Assembly (NCBI GenBank): GCA_000444245.1
Contig: ATSW01057705.1
Span: 1-27,666 of the forward strand
Length of the DNA: 27,666 nt
Direction: 5' to 3'
Origin: Botryllus schlosseri
Taxonomy: Eukaryota; Chordata; Ascidiacea; Stolidobranchia; Styelidae
A program made the position numbers and the translations under genes. Positions 10,500 to 19,382 of this stretch are shown here, one piece after another (the stretch's first letter is position 1; each line of letters opens with the position of its first letter). The notes below the pieces were generated by a model that made no database searches, was not told the DNA's origin, and saw nothing but the letters and a program-made list of their open reading frames with translations.

Positions 10500-10690
10500 C
10501 CTGACAGTATACAACGGAATGATGCATTCACATTGAAGTAATCGACGATTGTTGATATAAAACGTTGTTTTCAATCCTCTACTAGTTTGTGAAGTCTACC
10601 CCTGGCGAGTGTCTGCCTTAAATATTCGGGTTTATTTCAATACGAATATATGCTATTCAAGTTCTGGACCTCCAAAGTCTTGAGATAACC
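10500..10690 (-). mobile_element. Family-A interspersed repeat, reversed
   Basis: On the plus strand it reads CGATTGTTGATATAAAACG, TTTTCAATCCTCTACTAG, CCCCTGGCGAGTGTCTGCC, AATATTCGGGTTTATTTC, then CAAGTTCTGGACCTCCAAAG. This is the reversed family order with both core and end. A short forward-looking piece (CCAATATACAACATCC) lies just before it at 10489. Confidence 0.55.
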
Positions 10691-11535
10691 TATCAAAATC
10701 CGTTACCAACGGTACAGGTAATTGGGATAGACGGCTGAAGCCGGCACTGTTAACTGTATATCACGTATCGGCGCATTATAGCGTTTTCTTTTCGAAAATA
10801 GCGTTTTCAAATTAGTTTTGATACGTCGAGAATAGTTCTGCTTATTAGAAATCTCCGTATCGCTGTATTATTCCTCAAGGCTTATATTTATTCATTACGG
10901 TAACTGGATTGCTTTAAATTGGAGAATTCGCGATTTGTTACACTTATGGAAATCAATCGTAATTGATAACGCGCGGCCTGATTTTCAAGAGATTCAAATA
11001 TCGGTTTATGTCGTTCGCGGATGCCAATTAATCAAACGCGATTGGTCGGCCTTGTTTTTACGAAGACGCCATTTTGTATTTGCGAATTATGTAAACGCAT
11101 ATGATTATTTCCGACTACAAAAGTACGCCGACTAAATATAATAAGGTAAATAACGGCTTGGGTTGAAAAGGCGCGCGCTTTCCGTGAATCTCCACAATTA
11201 TGACGTCATACGCGCCAAATCATAAACGTCCCCGATTGGTATACCCAACGCCGCCGCGGCACGGTGATGTAATAATAGGGTCGCGGACACAATGTCAATT
11301 TCCCGTTGCGGTTCGAATTTCCGAAATCATTTACAATTAATTATGGGCGCGCAATTATACGCAATTTTACATATTTTTCACCGGCGCGGCGCGATATTTT
11401 TGGATGTAATCGCATATGCTAGTCATTATTTCGACCCTAGGTGATGATGTAAGGTTTCGTTTGTGTATTATGGGTGCACACAGTTTTTGACGAATTCGAT
11501 ACAGATATTTGGGTATCTTACTAGAATTTACAATC

Positions 11536-11597
11536 ATAAGAATATCATAAACAAAGGGATAGGCAGGTTATAAGAATATTATAAACAAAGGGATAGG
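11536..11597 (+). repeat. Exact-type direct repeat, 34-bp period
   Basis: The motif ATAAGAATAT(C/T)ATAAACAAA followed by GGGATAGG occurs at 11536-11563 and 11570-11597. Each unit contains ATAAACA, a forkhead-like core, but two near-identical AT-rich units prove nothing about binding. A run of C follows near 11622-11631. Confidence 0.7.
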
Positions 11598-11709
11598 GTA
11601 ACCTATCTCAACGCTACGCCACCCCCCCCCCAATCTGTGCTAGGATGCTAAATCTCCGTTAAGCCTGTTTATTTTATAACAAATCGCAAGGACCTTGCTG
11701 GATTACGAG

Positions 11710-11815
11710 CAGAGATGGTCAAAGTAGTCTTCGTTTGTACTCAAGTATAGAAGTAAAAGTAACGGACATTTTACTCAAGTACGAGTAGAAATAGCGAATT
11801 GTTAGCATGTAGAAA
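11710..11815 (+). mobile_element. Family-B hAT-like MITE fragment
   Basis: It starts CAGAGATGGTCAAAGTAGTC and continues with GTACTCAAGTATAGAAGTA and TTACTCAAGTACGAGTAGAA. It resembles the TACTCAAGTA-rich short hAT repeats common in animal genomes. The far end is lost or covered by the hAT terminus at 11834. Confidence 0.5.
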
Positions 11816-11833
11816 TGCAGCTATTCTATAGGT

Positions 11834-12480
11834 CAGTGGTTCCTAAGGCATATTGGCAGTGATCCAAACTCGGGTGGCCTGATTGTGTTTTTGGGTCGCT
11901 TTTTTACGGCATGTCGTAACTAGGGCTGGGCACAATGATTCGAGTACTCGATTCTGAATCGAGTATTAATTTTAATGATTCGAGTCGAGTAGTAAAAGAC
12001 GATATTTTCGAGTACTGAAATTACAAGCTCCTCGCCACTGAAAGTTAATTTATCAACGAGAATTATAGTTTTGGTGCTAGTTTCCAATGTGGAAGGCTTA
12101 AAACACTGATTGGCTGCATTGAAGCATACGAAACATAGTACAAAGCTACAAAGCTTACGTGAAATAACACATTTTCGAAGTCATAATCATCCCATAACCT
12201 TGTCACGAAGTGCAATGAAATCGGTGTGGTCGAAAAAATATCAAAGCATCTTTAATGTGGTGGATAACAGGCATTATATTCTTTGCTGTGGCATAAAAGG
12301 TACATATTTGAACTTTGACATATTACATTCTGTTATGACGTCATAATGTGTGATACTCGAATACTCGACTCGAAGCATATTACGTGATTCAGAATCGAAT
12401 CACTCAGGTACTCGATTTTGCCCAGCCCTAGTCGTAACTGGGGCGGATGGTGACAATAAAAATAATTTATCAGCTTCTAG
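11834..12480. mobile_element. hAT remnant hosting a younger MITE
   Basis: It starts CAGTGGTTCCTAAGGC at 11834 and includes TGGGTCGCTTTTTTACGGC, a hAT-like terminus with its GGGTCGC block. It is interrupted at 11921-12430 by a separate MITE with its own duplication and resumes at 12439 with TGGGGCGGATGGTGAC. The right boundary is uncertain; a family-A end begins near 12478. Confidence 0.45.
11921..12430. mobile_element. hAT MITE, 510 bp, with perfect 8-bp target duplication
   Basis: The ends are TAGGGCTGGGCA and TGCCCAGCCCTA, perfect 12-bp inverted repeats that continue imperfectly (CGAGTACTCGATTCTGAATC against GATTCAGAATCGAATCACTC). GTCGTAAC flanks it at 11913-11920 and 12431-12438, the 8-bp duplication of hAT transposition. 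The interior includes a block at about 12049-12340 shared with 17927-17955 and 18470-18600. The one open frame, 12110-12346 (78 codons), resembles no transposase, so the element is non-autonomous. Confidence 0.85.
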
Positions 12481-12515
12481 GGGGTACAGAACTTCAATAG
12501 ACGATTGAATAAAAG
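12478..12515 (+). mobile_element. Family-A left-end fragment
   Basis: It reads GGGGTACAGAACTTCAATAG followed by ACGATTGAATAAAAG, the left-end consensus of family A. It stops before the core. Confidence 0.5.
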
Positions 12516-12549
12516 TAATTGAAAACTGCATGATATCACAAAATATGTG

Positions 12550-12680
12550 TTCATTTTATACATTTTGAGACAATCAACTTTACGTCAAGTTTTCATCGTT
12601 TGTTGTCCATGATTACCTTTGAGACAATCTGATAAACATGAACATGGCCAAAGTAAGGCCGAAAAAAATCAAAAATTTCA
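12550..12680. mobile_element. Family-F foldback-like repeat, diverged
   Basis: Blocks TTTTGAGACAATCAACTTTA, GTCAAGTTTTCATCG, ATGAACATGGCCAAAG and GCCGAAAAAAATCAAAAA parallel those of the elements at 21255-21445 and 27255-27440. The inverted arms are poorly preserved. Confidence 0.35.
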
Positions 12681-12799
12681 CACGTGCACTTGATTTTTAA
12701 TGCGTTCGTAAAAGGGATTTCACTAAAATGGACAAAAGCTACTCTGCTCAAACTTATTTTGCGTCGAAATACGTCAAATACGAATCGATATGTCCCGAA

Positions 12800-13010
12800 C
12801 AGACTTGGACTACTAGATAATTCTAGTTTTCAATTACACTTATTAGGACGAAATGCCAGTATAATGTAATTTGCGAAATGTTTCTTTGCACTAATTCTAG
12901 TTCTGGCAATTCTCAATGATAGTGTGAATGAATGAGAGAAACTGTGTAGTAATAATTACATTTATAATCTCATTTGGAAAAGTTGAAAATTTTCTATACG
13001 TCCAAGACTG
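12800..13010. mobile_element. Family-C hAT-like MITE, 211 bp
   Basis: The left end is CAGACTTGGACTACTAGATA and the right end ATAGTCCAAG-type (TATACGTCCAAGACTG), imperfect inverted repeats. It is flanked by GTCCCGAA (12792-12799) and GTTCTGAA (13011-13018), a decayed 8-bp duplication with 6 of 8 matches. Inside are GCGAAATGTTTCTTTGC and a single ATTTGGAAAA unit homologous to the minisatellite unit at 8506-8905. Confidence 0.6.
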
Positions 13011-13744
13011 GTTCTGAATTTCATGTTAGATCCGAGTCGTGTCAACCACTGTGACGCGTTGCTTATGCGCAAACAAACGGCCGTGAAGCGCATTGTCAAG
13101 GTCACCGTGCGGCTAGGTGATGTCGAACTACTATCCGCGTTGTTGTTGATGTTGGGCGAGGAATTAGGATCTGGTTTCTCCGCGGCTTTTATCGGAATGC
13201 GGTTTAGTATTTCGAACATCTGCGTCCGCTTCCAGCGGTGTTATTATAGAGTCGCGATGCTACAGGTGTAATATTTGTTGCCCGACTTTTGAACATTGCG
13301 AATTGAGAGCTATGCGACCGTTTGGAATACCAAGCCGGCGTTTGGTATTTTGGTGAATGCAAGGGGATTCTGTATATCATACAACTATGAAGTCTCGTGT
13401 AATCTCGGGGCGAGTTGGCGCTCTCTTTCTCTCGTAGTCTTGTTGCGCGCTAGCAGGCGATTTCCGGGATGCCCCAATCATCGCAAACAATCGTTTATTT
13501 ACGCTCATGCGCGCCGGCGGCGGCCTCGTGTAGAGTTTCCCACGAGGGCCGAAACGCCACGAATTCGATATACGCAGATAAGTTTGTTGTGCAAAAAACA
13601 CGTTTGTAATCACTCATACCCGGCTCAACAGATAACAAACATGGGTCATACAGACTCGCTAGGAAGTCTGGGGTATTGATTACGCGCCGGGCGACGCGAT
13701 ATTACTGAATATTCCTCGCCTGGCTCGGCTTTTAGCGCTGTATT

Positions 13745-13918
13745 AAAATTGAATATATATTCATATTGAAATTATCACGGACATTTTCGGCTGACACTCG
13801 TCAGGGGTAATCGTCAGCAACTAGTAGAGAATTGGAAAGAAAATGTTTGGGATTATTTCAATATGAATATATTTTTCAACTGTATATGGAAGTATCTGTA
13901 CCCCCAAGAGTCCTTTCA
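13745..13918. mobile_element. Family-A element with inverted arms around the core
   Basis: The forward arm ATTGAATATATATTCATATT leads to TTTTCGGCTGACACTCGTCA, GGGGTAATCGTCAGCAACTA and GAGAATTGGAAAGAAAATG. A reversed arm follows: TTATTTCAATATGAATATAT, CAACTGTATATGGAAG and GTACCCCCAAGAGTCC. The copy shows that family A can end in the same sequence in inverse orientation at both sides, as MITEs or foldback elements do. Confidence 0.65.
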
Positions 13919-14049
13919 GAAAAAGATGTGCACCCATCTCATTAAACATTAACCCAATTTGATAGCTTTTGATTTGTCCGTGGTTTGTATTGTTTTTGCG
14001 GTTTTCCTATATCATTCATTGATTTTTATCAGGCCACGAACTAGCAGCA

Positions 14050-14103
14050 TAATTGTAAGGGACCCACCAGGCAATTTTTTTTAGAGAAGTTTGGGAACCG
14101 CTG
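14050..14103. mobile_element. hAT terminus fragment
   Basis: GGGACCCACCAGGC followed by a T-run and AGTTTGGGAACCGCTGG (14087-14103) is the reversed form of the CAGTGGTTCCCAAACTT..GGGTCCC arrangement of hAT element ends. No partner terminus was found nearby. Confidence 0.4.
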
Positions 14104-14109
14104 GATTGT

Positions 14110-14340
14110 ATAGGAAATTTGGAATGCGTGACACCGCAGTGGGACAGGGATGACACGGCGATAACGCGCGAGATTTACGGCGGTGCGCGCAATAAATAAT
14201 CGTAACACTACCCCGCTTACGAGATCGGTAAACAGGAAATCGCGTTAGTCGGGGAATAATAAATAATCCGCACCGCGAACTTAGATAACCCCTTCGGTAT
14301 AAATGCGGCGGTCAGAGCGTGGGTGGTGTGGCGTATTATA
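14110..14340. promoter_or_regulatory. CpG-rich intronic block with a TATA-like motif and forkhead core
   Basis: This non-repeat block has many CGCG and CG steps, GTAAACA (14228-14234, the reverse complement of TGTTTAC), AATAATAAATAATCC near 14260 and TATAAAT at 14298-14304 followed by a GC-rich stretch. An internal promoter or enhancer is possible, but no start codon in frame with a FoxP exon follows nearby. Confidence 0.2.
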
Positions 14341-14504
14341 GCTGCGAATTAGCTTGCTTGCTTACAAAGAAAAACATTCTTAGAAATTGGGTCGGCATAT
14401 ACATTGCGCTAGGCGTGTTCCAATGGAATTAATAACAGCGTCGCTAAATATGGAATTGCTTCTGTATATCAGCGGTTCTTGAAGCATGTGAACCTGTGAA
14501 CATG

Positions 14505-14552
14505 AATTGAATATTGAAGTTTTGTACCTCCAAGAAGCTCTTCAATTACATA
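14505..14552 (-). mobile_element. Family-A terminal fragment, reversed
   Basis: The plus strand reads GAATTGAATATTGAAGTTTT, GTACCTCCAAGAAGCTCTTC, the reverse complement of the left-end consensus. No core is attached. Confidence 0.5.
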
Positions 14553-15199
14553 AGTATGCAAGTTACATAAGTAACATTTTAATATAATTCACACCTCGCT
14601 ATGGGACTTTCAAATTCCTACGTATAACGACTCCAACCACACAAAATACCATACAGTTTAGCATACCATCGCGACACACCGCAACAGATACGTACCGGTC
14701 AAAACTACGCGCATCTGCGGCGAGAAGGTTAAACTTTTCGCATCGAACAGCGCGTATTGCACAGCGGGTGTTATCCTTCCCAAACGTAATTTGAGCCCAA
14801 ACAAAATCTCGCTTTGTCCATTACCAAGGCGACTTTTCAAGACTTTGACAAATGCAACAACGTGAGATCGCGCCCGTAACATAGTAAGTTGTTTATATAT
14901 TCGCGCCGTATCTTCACTAATGGGAAACAGTTGCAGCAAGACGCTTTTAGTCCATTAAAGCGCTCCTGTGTTTTATTGTAACACCGCGCGGTTTTAAAAC
15001 GCAGAACGGCATCTCCACCACGGGTCAAACATGCGTTCCCCAAACAAATGATTCATTTTTCCGCGATATTATTTCTTTTCAATCACACGCCGGTGTGTAC
15101 TATGCATACCACGGACCGTGTATACTTGAATGCCGTGTCTATCTTGACTTTAGGCTAAGAAGCACTATACGCCCTCATTTATTGGGAGTAGAATAGCTA

Positions 15200-15475
15200 A
15201 ATCATCGAAATTCCCAACGTAAATACCGTTTTTTAATCCAAAATTTTGTACTCCAATAACGTTGCTTCTACGGGCTGACATTGGGCCGAATTTTTAGTGC
15301 ATCCTGTTTTTAGTCGTGTAACAATTTCATGGGTTAGCTAGTAATTTTTTTAATAAATTCGATAGCTTCACTTCTACTAGTTGGAATGGTGTACCGTACA
15401 ACTATTTTTAACCATCCTTACAATTTTATAGAACAGCTGCGAAAATTTGAAAAAAATTATCTTTTTGAACAACCC
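15200..15475 (-). mobile_element. Family-E repeat, reversed copy
   Basis: On the minus strand it begins GGGTTGTTCAAAAAGATAAT and contains ACACCATTCCAACTAGTAG, AAGTGAAGCTATCG and ACCCATGAAATTGTTACACG, matching blocks of the forward copy at 17245-17530. Boundaries are approximate. Confidence 0.5.
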
Positions 15476-15667
15476 TACTGTCCGCCTTTTGAATGGCGAT
15501 ATCTTTTGAGACTAGGTTGTCCTTGTAAGAATTGTCCCAAGTTTTGACTTATGTTTTTATTTTGGCATATTTTCATTGCTCACCACAGATCACAATAGTA
15601 GCCCAGCCGATATGAACCAGGTCTTGAGGCCGCAAATTTAGCGGTTAGAGTACTGTCCTTAATTGAA

Positions 15668-15720
15668 GAGACTCTTGGAGACACAGAACTTAAGTATGCA
15701 ACTGAATAATTGTTCAATTG
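15668..15720 (+). mobile_element. Family-A left-end fragment
   Basis: AGAGACTCTTGGAGACACAG, AACTTAAGTATGCAACTGAA and TTCAATTG follow the family left-end order with several substitutions. The core is absent. Confidence 0.4.
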
Positions 15721-15779
15721 TGTACTGTCTTTAATTTTTGATCCATGTCGACGGCAACCCTGGATATATAGGCAAGGTC

Positions 15780-16230
15780 TCTGTGACGAACGATAATATT
15801 ATGGCGTTCGCTGCGCGCTTTGGTTGGCGGCGCGCCCGACCGTGATGTCTTGTTGTCCTCTTTCCAATATAATCACGAAATTTAAGACTCACAAAACACG
15901 GCATGTTGTTAGCACAACAAAATACTCATATTGTGTGTTGACAGCGCGCGGTTTAACCCTCTGGCTCGCACCGCGAGGCTCGAGGCTGCCGAAATCCGAT
16001 TAGCGACACGACGGGTTACCTGCGGTGCGCAATTGTTGATGTGTCACGCGAAACGCCCGGCCGGATTTCAAATGTCTTGTGTGCGCGCGGTGCGGGTGTT
16101 TCGCGGTCAATTTTCGCGGGATGCGGGAATGGCGCCGCTACGATGTCAGCGTCGGAGCGCGAGCCGACGCGCACGTATCGAACGCACGCGATTTCAGTTC
16201 AGTGTGTTGTTCATGATATTGCATTTAAAG
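15780..16230. other. GC-rich intronic block with open frames, not recognised
   Basis: The block is rich in CGCG and stays open at 15931-16275 and 16041-16307 in two overlapping frames. The predicted Arg-rich peptides match no family I know, and the two open frames follow from the CpG-rich composition. The frames run on into a family-A repeat at 16232, which argues against coding. A CpG-rich regulatory element or unrecognised old repeat are the alternatives. Confidence 0.35.
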
Positions 16231-16231
16231 A

Positions 16232-16372
16232 GATTTTTAGAAGAGGTACAGAACTCCAATATACTACCTTGCTAGATCTGACGATTACCCTGACGAGTGT
16301 CAGCTGAAAATATTGAGGTATATTGTAATATGAATATGACTGAACAGTTGATCAAGAAGCTCTTCTAATATG
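16232..16372. mobile_element. Family-A element, short form with both ends
   Basis: It starts AGAAGAGGTACAGAACTCCA and ends GATCAAGAAGCTCTTC, the same end in opposite orientation, around TGACGATTACCCTGACGAGT, GTCAGCTGAAAATATTGAGG and a TTGTAATATGAATATG arm. At about 140 bp it supports reading family A as a terminal-inverted-repeat element. Confidence 0.55.
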
Positions 16373-16534
16373 AATATATCATCAATTTTACTGCCGTTCG
16401 CGACTTGTGTACTTGTCATTATTACGTCACAACGACAAAATTCTTTCTATATTTCGAACTTGGTTAACCTCATTCACTGGCGTTCACTGCTGAAGAGAGC
16501 CAGTCGAAAAGCTTCCAGTGGAATACATTTAACA

Positions 16535-16690
16535 ATATGAACGTATTGTTTGCTGCAATATCATCAAATTGTATATTGAAGTTCTGTACCTCGCAGAAGC
16601 TCTTCACTGGTTTCCTGAAAATGCTACAGGAGAGCCGTATAGTGCGAAACGAGCCAAGCTTGGCGTGCAGACATTTACTATTCTTGTGGT
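16535..16690 (-). mobile_element. Family-A end joined to a family-C fragment
   Basis: At 16571-16605 the plus strand reads TTGTATATTGAAGTTCTG, TACCTCGCAGAAGCTCTTC, a reversed family-A end. From 16612 it continues with GGTTTCCTGAAAATG, GAGCCGTATAGTGCGAAAC and AAGCTTGGCGTGCAGAC, the reverse complement of 20690-20765 inside the family-C MITE. One element probably inserted into the other. Confidence 0.5.
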
Positions 16691-17244
16691 TTTGAAATTA
16701 AACTCTGAAGGTGCTAGAGCACAGTGTTCATGCGGGGATGCAGACCTTCAGATGCTAGCGATCGATACGCGCGTTTGCTCCGTGCTATAGCTGTAACTCT
16801 CCCCCAAGAATCGCAGATTATCAGATCGTATCTTGTATCCTTGCGGTATCGGATTCTTCAGCTCTCGGATTATACCGCGCGCTCGGGTTTCGATTTCGAG
16901 AGAGAAATCTTCTCGTAATCTTGCGGTTCGGACGGTTTAATATATTTATAACGGCAAATTGCGATTGATTGTTACATGTTCAAACCGCGGAACGGTATCG
17001 ACCCGATAGAAACTGCTAATGCAGCGGTATAACGTTACCTAACAACCGATTATCGCTAATACCCGACGGTTACGTATGTAGGAGACTGATTATAATGTCT
17101 ATCAAATACCATCATGTACCATCAGGCTCGCACTGTATAAACTCACTGCCCTAGTTAACTTCCAAAACCGGCGTAACTTGAGTCGTAGACAATCATTTAC
17201 AAGGGCTAATGTCCACCAGGGTTTTTTTTAATGCAGATTTACAC

Positions 17245-17526
17245 AACTGGATAGTAGGGGTATTCAAAAATGACCTTTTTTTCTCAAATCGTACTGGCTA
17301 CTTGATAAAATTGTTAGGCTACCTAATTTAACCGTACACACCAAATTTCGTTCAATTCAAGCCAGTAGCCGCATTGCTACAGGAGAAGAAAGTTTCTATT
17401 TATTATAAAAAAGTAGATAACAGAAAAATTTTGAAAATTTTCAGTTCACCCCATGAAGTGTTAGGTTGTCTATAGAAACGATGCTCACCAAATTTGGTTC
17501 AATTCCAACCGGTGGAAGCGGAGTTG
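17245..17526 (+). mobile_element. Family-E repeat, forward copy
   Basis: It contains GGGTATTCAAAAATGACC, TACACACCAAATTTCGTTCA, AACCCCATGAAGTG-like CACCCCATGAAGTGTTAGG and AATTCCAACCGGTGGAAGCG. The same order occurs at 24910-25400. Part of it looks duplicated internally (CACCAAATTT(C/G)GTTCAATTC occurs twice). It abuts the hairpin at 17527. Confidence 0.55.
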
Positions 17527-17630
17527 TTGCCGTCGAAAAATTTGGATTTCAATAAAATAGTATTTACGGTGACCCATTCTTTAATTATAGTAAGTACTAT
17601 TTTATTCAAATCCAAATTTTTCGACGGCAA
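17527..17630. repeat. Near-perfect 41-bp inverted repeat just upstream of forkhead exon E3
   Basis: The left arm 17527-17567 (TTGCCGTCGAAAAATTTGGA...) and right arm 17590-17630 (...TCCAAATTTTTCGACGGCAA) pair at 39 of 41 positions around a 22-base loop. In the transcript this would form a very stable stem ending 39 bases before exon E3. GTAAGT at 17590-17595, a perfect 5' splice consensus, lies at the start of the right arm and would be sequestered in the stem. It may be the tip of the adjoining family-E element or a separate foldback MITE. Confidence 0.85.
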
Positions 17631-17669
17631 TAGTTGTTTAGCTCTGTTTGAACGTGTACGACGTTTCAG

Positions 17670-17771
17670 GCTATCATCGAGACGCCCGACCATCAACTGA
17701 CGCTGAACGAAATTTACAACTGGTTCCAGAGGAAATTCGCCTACTTTCGACGCAATACCGCCACGTGGAAG
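17670..17771 (+). CDS. FoxP: FoxP exon E3: forkhead helices 1-2
   Basis: This 102-bp exon encodes exactly 34 residues in phase 0: [20 protein letters not shown], then [14 protein letters not shown]. The acceptor is ACGTTTCAG, with a poor pyrimidine tract upstream, and the donor AAG|GTATCG is weak at +5. LTLNEIY(N/S)WF is the FoxP helix-2 signature. FAYFRR carries Ala at the position of FOXP2 Ala539; other Fox classes have Pro there. In vertebrate FOXP proteins this Ala permits domain-swapped dimers, so that ability is probably retained. The exon ends at the Lys before the recognition helix, exactly where the alternative exons E4A and E4B begin. Weak splice signals and a strong hairpin upstream suggest its inclusion could be regulated, which is inference. 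Confidence 0.95.
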
Positions 17772-18742
17772 GTATCGTACGATGTTTCTTTCAAAATACA
17801 ATGACTGTACAGTGTACATATGAACATTGAACATGCGACTCAACAGCATAGGCCTACTGCAGTTGAAGATGTGGGTTAGAGTCACGGTTTGAATTTAGGA
17901 TTAGGTTTGGGGTTAATTTGGAGTTATTTATCGACGAGAACTATAGTTTCGATAGCATTTTTCTATCGAATGTAAACATGGAATGGCAACTACCGCTTTT
18001 GCAGCTTTGCTGAGCTTGTCGTCAGAATGGTTTTGCGGCAGTAACTGTAGGAATTCTGGCGTCTTCCAGGGTCGAAAGCTGTTGTCGCGCTGATTCCGAA
18101 AATAGAAATTAAAATATGGTCAGGCTCCGGACTTTAACGAAAAATCACTCTCAAAATCTAAAATCTGCATTGTCCAGAACAATCAGATGACCATAACAAT
18201 GACCTGTTGCGACTCATCGATTGTTCGGACAATGCCGGTGTTTCGTACTTGGAGGGCGAATTCCGGGGGGTTTAGTGCCTGATCATGTTAATATTTATAT
18301 TTTCGGAATCGGTGCGACAGTAGCTTTCGATCAAGACTAGATTCAGTAATTTCTGCGCTCTGGAAGATAACTTCGGATTGCCAGAGATCCTAAAGTCGCT
18401 GCTGCAAGAACGGTCGCTGTCATTCCATGTTAACATTCGAAAATTCGCCTTGAGACATCTAGTGGCGGCATCACAGCATACGAAACACGTGTTACATTAG
18501 CTACAAATTACCTTTATGTGGTGTACAACCGGCATTATATTCTTTGCGGTAGCGTACAAGGAACACTTTTGAACTTTCTGCATCTATCATACGGTAACAT
18601 GCTGAACCTATAGTGACACTACCTAGCTAGCAAATTAGACTTGCGGAAGCCGTAAACGGAAGCAATGGGTGCGTTACGATATGCTCCGTTAATACCCCGA
18701 CGACACCTACTTACCGATTTCCGCACTTTGGTCCGCCTATAG
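17772..18742 (+). other. FoxP intron E3-E4A, half filled by a palindrome
   Basis: The 971-bp intron runs from GTATCG to CCGCCTATAG. It contains a TTTATCGACGAGAACTATAG block (about 17927-17950; related blocks at 10348 and 12049), the 475-bp palindrome (17966-18440), then a stretch at 18470-18600 homologous to the inside of the hAT MITE at 12110-12340 (both have GGCATTATATTCTTTGC). The last 130 bp look unique. Every transcript choosing either E4A or E4B must splice across this intron. Confidence 0.8.
17966..18440. repeat. 475-bp imperfect palindrome (foldback element)
   Basis: The sequence reads back on itself around about 18201. Paired segments include ACATGGAATGGCA (from 17977) with TGTCATTCCATGT (to 18430), GTCGAAAGCTGTTGTCGCG with the GACAGTAGCTTTCGATC side, GATTCCGAAAAT (18092) with ATTTTCGGAATC (to 18310), and CATTGTCC (18168-18175) with GGACAATG (18227-18234). 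Pairing extends nearly to the centre. It is flanked on both sides by pieces related to the hAT MITE interior, so it may be a palindromic MITE inserted in, or derived from, that element. No reading frame is recognised. Confidence 0.75.
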
Positions 18743-18865
<123 letters not shown>

Positions 18866-19024
18866 TAAATGCGAAGATGCGGTGCTGAGGCCGCCCGTGT
18901 GTTGCACGCGACTGCGCCTGTCCGTTGCGCGCGTTCTTTGCTGCTAACACGTTGTGTCGGTGTAGAAGTGTACTATAGATGACTGTCAGATCTCTCTCTG
19001 TCCCTCTCTTCCGTGGATATATAC

Positions 19025-19382
19025 CAGAGGTGGTCAGTGACGAGGTGCTCTTTTTCGGAGAGCTAAATAGGTTTTTCCTACTGACCCTACTAGCACAAGA
19101 GGTTTCGATTTAAACTGTTTCTACTTGTATTCTGCGGGCTTTAGTTATTTAGTTAAAACTAGGCCTAGAATACTCAGTTTTTACTTGCAAATCGCTGTGA
19201 TGCTGTAAATTGTTGGAGACCTTGAATATGTCTACCTCATTACAAGCACAAGTAGTTGGAGCTGATGTGATCAGTAACGATCAGGGGTACTTTCAGTTTT
19301 AGCTCCAGGCCATACTTTATTACTTGATCTTAAATCTCTACTTCTAATTGAGTACCGACGATAAATACCCAGACCACCTCTG
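19025..19382. mobile_element. Family-B hAT-like MITE, full length, 358 bp
   Basis: The ends are CAGAGGTGGTC and GACCACCTCTG, perfect 11-bp inverted repeats. Flanks ATATATAC (19017-19024) and GTTTATAC (19383-19390) match at 6 of 8 positions, a decayed hAT-type duplication. Internal blocks include CTTCTACTTG-like segments and TAATTGAGTACCGACGATAA. No coding potential is seen. This copy defines the family and its other fragments at 940-1150, 4682-4800, 7354-7550 and 11710-11815. Confidence 0.75.

Larger units (their letters stand above)
8095..17669 (+). other. FoxP intron E2-E3 (9.6 kb), repeats and CpG-rich blocks
   Basis: The intron splits the forkhead domain after LIRQ. It carries family-C MITEs (8217-8930 with a minisatellite; 12800-13010), many family-A copies, family-B (11710), family-E (15200-15475 reversed; 17245-17530) and hAT elements (11834-12480). 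Between them are blocks without recognised repeats and richer in CpG: about 9830-10440, 10700-11440, 13020-13720, 14110-14500, 14640-15060, 15780-16230 and 16900-17160. These contain homeodomain-like TAATTA cores and a few forkhead-like motifs but no open frame with recognisable homology. They are candidates for cis-regulatory DNA; I see nothing firmer. Confidence 0.7.

Noticed and set aside
11305-11330. GGTTCGAATTTCC as a tRNA B box.
   Set aside because: No A box or cloverleaf could be formed around it.
12110-12346. Open frame of 78 codons inside the hAT MITE as a transposase fragment.
   Set aside because: No recognisable transposase motif; the element is only 510 bp and looks non-autonomous.
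13296-13679. Open frame of 127 codons in the long intron.
   Set aside because: Composition-driven, no recognised domain, and no upstream acceptor in a phase compatible with E2.
15931-16307. Overlapping open frames in a GC-rich intronic block as a possible cassette exon.
   Set aside because: No homology, two frames equally open, and the frames run into a family-A repeat.
17499-17885. Minus-strand open frame of 128 codons over exon E3.
   Set aside because: It is an antisense shadow of E3 and runs through both arms of the hairpin; no homology.
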